Shown here piece after piece: positions 4,754 through 7,231 of a DNA stretch of 7,231 nucleotides. The notes below the pieces were generated by a model. It was not told where the DNA came from and did not search any database. It saw only the letters and a list, made by a program, of their open reading frames with translations. Location: the NCBI GenBank assembly GCA_002338125.1, contig DDHN01000007.1, positions 17,343 through 24,573 on the forward strand, written 5' to 3'. Position 1 is the first letter of the stretch; every line of letters starts with the position of its first letter. Source of the DNA: Patescibacteria group bacterium UBA1875 (GTDB lineage Bacteria > Patescibacteriota > CPR2 > UBA1875). Both the position numbers and the translations under genes were made by a program.

Positions 4754-5676
4754 TACAAAACCTTTCTTATTCTTGAGATTAAAGTTAAAGTATTATACCA
4801 AAATTTCGAATTGATGTAATCGTAGGTCCCCGGGAATACAATTTTCTTACCACCAAAGCCCTGCTTAAACCGAGTAATTCCGACCCAAGGATCATTTCGA
4901 TCGTCTGTTTCAGCAACACCCCAAAAATCATAATATTCGCAACCATGCTGTTTGGCATATTTTATTGCCTCATAATGACAAAGGTAAGGCGCCATTAAAT
5001 TTTTACTCTTCTCAGAAAAACCACCATGTAAATAAGTGGCCACACTGCCATAAAAGGATACTAAAATTGCCGCTATTGGCTCTAATTTGTCGTTATAGGC
5101 TACAAAAATATGGGCAACATCATTTTTACTTAAATCCTTTATTAGCTTTGTATAATATTCTTTTGGATGAGGCGAATAGTCTTTTTGCCGCTTTGCTGTT
5201 TGAGACAAGAGTTCATATAAAATATCCTCATCGTCATTTATCAAAACAGTAACCCCCTTTTTTTGAGATAAACGGATATTGTACCTAGTCTTTGATTTCA
5301 TTTTTGCAAGAATGTCTTCTTCTGATTCTGAAATATTTAATATCTGTGTTGCTTTTGGTGATTTCTGGCCACAAAGTAGCGACCAGTGATTTAAATAAGC
5401 AAGATTATACTCATTAATCTCTTCTTTTGATAATTGAGCTGGCTCAACTCTAACAAAATCGGCTCCAGAATTTTTAAATTCTTTGATAAGTTCCTTTGAT
5501 AATTTTTGAGGTCCTTTTTGTACCCAAACCCCCCATCTACCAAATGGCATGTCCAGCTTAATCCCAGCACAATTTGAAAAATGAATGACTTCTCGGCCAT
5601 AATTTTCTTGAAATGCGAGCCAATTAAGACTACAGAAAAGATTATTATTTTGTTTGTAAAAATCTTCTATTTTCAC
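4753..5676 (-). CDS. FemA/FemB/FemX-type peptidyltransferase (lipid II interpeptide bridge)
   Basis: Members of this GNAT-related family move an amino acid from aminoacyl-tRNA to the stem peptide of a peptidoglycan precursor at the inner face of the membrane. The 307 residues cover the usual two-lobe core without the coiled-coil tRNA-binding arm of FemA/FemB, as in FemX. Recognisable blocks: LNISESEEDILAKMKSKTRYNIRLSQKKGV (113-142), HIFVAYNDKLEPIAAILVSF (189-208), ATYLHGG (213-219), MAPYLCHYEAIKYAKQHG (228-245), YYDFWGV (248-254) and ITRFKQGFGGKKIVFPGTYDY (267-287). The start is GTG at 5676, seven bases after a TAAAAT box and without Shine-Dalgarno. It is the first gene of a coupled pair with the MurE-like ligase (TAATG overlap), which suggests both act on the same stem peptide. 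The amino acid added cannot be read from sequence. Confidence 0.88.
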   Translation of the reverse strand: MKIEDFYKQNNNLFCSLNWLAFQENYGREVIHFSNCAGIKLDMPFGRWGVWVQKGPQKLSKELIKEFKNSGADFVRVEPAQLSKEEINEYNLAYLNHWSLLCGQKSPKATQILNISESEEDILAKMKSKTRYNIRLSQKKGVTVLINDDEDILYELLSQTAKRQKDYSPHPKEYYTKLIKDLSKNDVAHIFVAYNDKLEPIAAILVSFYGSVATYLHGGFSEKSKNLMAPYLCHYEAIKYAKQHGCEYYDFWGVAETDDRNDPWVGITRFKQGFGGKKIVFPGTYDYINSKFWYNTLTLISRIRKVL

Positions 5677-5683
5677 TTAATCT

Positions 5684-5692
5684 ATTTTAACA
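5684..5692 (-). promoter_or_regulatory. femX-like gene extended -10 promoter, probably leaderless
   Basis: Read on the minus strand, TGTTAAAAT is an extended -10 (TG-N-TAAAAT) ending seven bases before the GTG start at 5676. Transcription would begin on or next to the start codon. No Shine-Dalgarno exists and the -35 region is poor. The 61-base gap to tsaD must hold both divergent promoters. Confidence 0.55.
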
Positions 5693-5699
5693 GATTCTT

Positions 5700-5726
5700 T
5701 ATAATATCCGAACATTCATATATATT
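5700..5726 (+). promoter_or_regulatory. tsaD promoter candidates
   Basis: Two -10 candidates precede tsaD: a perfect TATAAT (5700-5705), which would give a leader of about 25 bases, and TATATT (5721-5726), which would give a leader of only a few bases. Neither has a clear -35. A weak AAAG just before the ATG is the only ribosome-site-like sequence. I cannot choose between them. Confidence 0.35.
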
Positions 5727-5737
5727 AGATAAAGATT

Positions 5738-6802
5738 ATGAAGATATTAGCTATCGAAACATCTTGTGACGAGACAGCCGCAGCCGTAATCGAAGAAAGA
5801 GATAAAGCACCGGCGGTACTTTCGAATATAGTTTCTTCGCAAATAAATATACACAAAAAGTATGGTGGAGTCGTTCCCGAGGTAGCCGCAAGAGCTCATA
5901 TAGAAAATATATTACCGGTAGTTATCGAGTCCTTAAATATTGCTCAATCAAATATTTCTGACCTTAACTATATTGGGATAACCACGGGGCCGGGCTTAAT
6001 TGGCTCACTGGTCGTTGGTGTAGAAACTGCCAAGGCCCTTTCTCTGGCCCTTAAAATACCCTTGATACCAATCAACCACCTAGAAGGCCATATTTATGCT
6101 GCTTTTGACAACAAAAAACCCGAGTTTCCTATTTTGACCCTACTTGTTTCCGGTGGCAACACATTACTAATTTTAATGAAGAATCATCTTTGTTATGAGG
6201 TTATTGGTCAAACCCGTGACGACGCAGCCGGAGAAGCCTTTGACAAAGCCGCTAAACTTCTCGGTCTTCATTATCCCGGGGGACCGGCAATCTCTAAGGC
6301 AGCCACCGCCGGAGACGAAAATAAGTATAAATTCCCTTTAATAGACCTCACCCCAAAACCCTATCGCAATAAGAAAGGTTTTTTACAAAAACCTGAAACT
6401 TCGCTTGATTTCTCTTTCTCGGGTCTAAAAACAGCTCTTTTGGTAAAAGTAAAAGCAGAAGTACCGCTTAAAAAAAAGCAGATTAATGATTTGGCAGCTA
6501 GTTTTCAGAAAGCAATTGTTAATAACTTAGTGAAAAACTCCTTAATCGCCATCAAAAAGTACCGTCCAAAAACTTTTGTATTATCAGGTGGAGTAGCCGC
6601 TAACGAATTATTAAGAGAAACCCTTAAACAAAAGATAGCAAAAGATTTTTCAGATACGGTGTTTATAACTCCGGAATTCAAGCTATGTACCGATAACGCA
6701 GCTATGATTGGTATCGCCACATATTACAAAATCATAAAAGACCACTATAAAAAGCAAACCATAATACCGCAACCTAATCAGAAACTTTTTTCCGACGACT
6801 AA
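5738..6802 (+). CDS. tsaD: tRNA N6-adenosine threonylcarbamoyltransferase TsaD
   Basis: Catalytic subunit for transfer of the threonylcarbamoyl group to A37 of ANN-decoding tRNAs (t6A), acting with TsaB, TsaE and the TsaC product. At 354 residues it is a full-length bacterial TsaD (ASKHA fold). It opens with MKILAIETSCDETAAAV, followed by KKYGGVVPEVAARAH (40-54), TTGPGLIGSLVVG (82-94) and the metal-binding NHLEGH with H114 and H118. Next come LLVSGGNT (135-142), GQTRDDAAGEAFDKAAKLLGL (157-177), the YPGGP motif (179-183), DFSFSGLKTALL (224-235), LSGGVAAN (282-289) and LCTDNAAMIG (316-325) with the metal-ligand Asp D319. SGGNT is a small departure from the usual SGGHT. The ATG at 5738 fits the family N-terminus. 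It is divergent from the femX-murE pair, and its last 29 bases overlap the converging murJ gene. Confidence 0.98.
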   Translation: MKILAIETSCDETAAAVIEERDKAPAVLSNIVSSQINIHKKYGGVVPEVAARAHIENILPVVIESLNIAQSNISDLNYIGITTGPGLIGSLVVGVETAKALSLALKIPLIPINHLEGHIYAAFDNKKPEFPILTLLVSGGNTLLILMKNHLCYEVIGQTRDDAAGEAFDKAAKLLGLHYPGGPAISKAATAGDENKYKFPLIDLTPKPYRNKKGFLQKPETSLDFSFSGLKTALLVKVKAEVPLKKKQINDLAASFQKAIVNNLVKNSLIAIKKYRPKTFVLSGGVAANELLRETLKQKIAKDFSDTVFITPEFKLCTDNAAMIGIATYYKIIKDHYKKQTIIPQPNQKLFSDD

Positions 6803-7231
6803 AAAAATTTTTAGCCTCTTCAACCTTAAATAAATAAGTTAGGCCAAAATAAAGAATAACACCAACTAGAATTGCCCCCATCGTTTGAGCTAAAAGGCCT
6901 AAGACTTTCTCTGTCTCGACATAAAGATCATAGAAATATAGAGAATAATGGACGGCCAACCCCATTACAAGAGAAGAAAGAGTTACTTTTATTACCCCCG
7001 CAAACAGTTTATTATCAACATCGATTTTTCCGATCCGTTGCTCAAGCAAATACCAAAGTAATCCGGCATTAACAAAACCGGCAATTGAGGAAGCCAAAGC
7101 CACTCCGGCAATTTCAAGTCCAAGAACTGCTATAAAGGGCAGGCTAACTGCAAAAATAATATTGACTATCATCGTAATCAAACTAACTAAGAAGGGCGTC
7201 TTGGTATCTTTTAAGGCATAAAAAGCTCTTA
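6774..7231 (-). CDS. murJ: Lipid II flippase MurJ (MviN), C-terminal part (gene runs off the right edge)
   Basis: MOP-superfamily membrane protein that flips lipid II across the cytoplasmic membrane. The visible 151 residues begin RAFYALKDTKTPFLVSL, a hallmark MurJ sequence (RAFYALKDT-x-TP). Four hydrophobic membrane spans follow: LVSLITMIVNIIFAVSLPF, the span around GVALASSIAGFVNAGLLWYL, one around KVTLSSLVMGLAVHYSLYF, and VLGLLAQTMGAILVGVILYF. The protein ends in a short basic tail (FFSRRKKVSD). The reading frame is open to the edge of the window, so the true start lies beyond it. The last four spans fit the C-terminal part of a 14-span MurJ. Its stop lies inside the tsaD coding region. It adds a third peptidoglycan function to the neighbouring femX and murE-like genes. 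Confidence 0.95.
   Translation of the reverse strand, partial: RAFYALKDTKTPFLVSLITMIVNIIFAVSLPFIAVLGLEIAGVALASSIAGFVNAGLLWYLLEQRIGKIDVDNKLFAGVIKVTLSSLVMGLAVHYSLYFYDLYVETEKVLGLLAQTMGAILVGVILYFGLTYLFKVEEAKNFFSRRKKVSD

Noticed and set aside
6799..6814. Palindrome CTAAAAA-AA-TTTTTAG at the end of tsaD
   Set aside because: Purely A/T stem with a two-base loop, too weak for a terminator, and inside the murJ coding sequence.
7179..7181. TTG codon as a start for a short 135-residue membrane protein
   Set aside because: The reading frame continues upstream to the window edge with the classic MurJ sequence RAFYALKDT, so this is an internal leucine of murJ.

Overview
The window looks like chromosomal housekeeping DNA from an AT-rich, compact bacterial genome. 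The likeliest source is a member of the Candidate Phyla Radiation (Patescibacteria). This is an inference from the divergent, shortened versions of universal proteins (an 85-residue GroES, a MurE-like ligase with no N-terminal domain, a FemX-type peptidyltransferase), from very short intergenic gaps, and from genes that overlap tail to tail. TGA is used as a normal stop (it ends the MurE-like gene), which argues against the lineages that read TGA as glycine. No mobile element, CRISPR array or tRNA was seen.

Layout, left to right. (1) Minus strand: the 5' part of groEL and a complete groES, behind a good sigma-70-type promoter whose start region overlaps a CIRCE operator, so this is an HrcA-controlled chaperonin operon. 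(2) Plus strand, divergent: trpS. (3) Minus strand: a phosphomannomutase/phosphoglucomutase gene that meets trpS tail to tail with a 4-base overlap. (4) Positions about 3060-3450: a G+C-rich stretch with no protein gene I can support, but with its own promoter, several nested helices, a GNRA tetraloop and a 17-bp perfect terminal hairpin. I read it as a stand-alone structured non-coding RNA on the plus strand that I cannot assign to a known family; it is the most interesting item here. (5) Minus strand: a two-gene unit, a FemA/B/X-type peptidyltransferase followed by a MurE-like ligase, coupled through TAATG. (6) Plus strand, divergent: tsaD. (7) Minus strand: the C-terminal part of murJ, overlapping the tsaD tail by 29 bases and running off the right edge.

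Functionally the window combines protein folding (GroES/GroEL), translation (TrpRS, and TsaD for tRNA t6A) and cell-envelope construction (hexose-phosphate mutase for sugar precursors, MurE-like ligase, FemX-like bridge enzyme, MurJ lipid II flippase). Three of the genes that begin transcription units (trpS, the mutase gene, femX) have a TAAAAT -10 box only 6-7 bases before the start codon and no Shine-Dalgarno, which suggests leaderless mRNAs. groES, which also begins a unit, and the internal genes groEL and murE-like carry recognisable ribosome binding sites.
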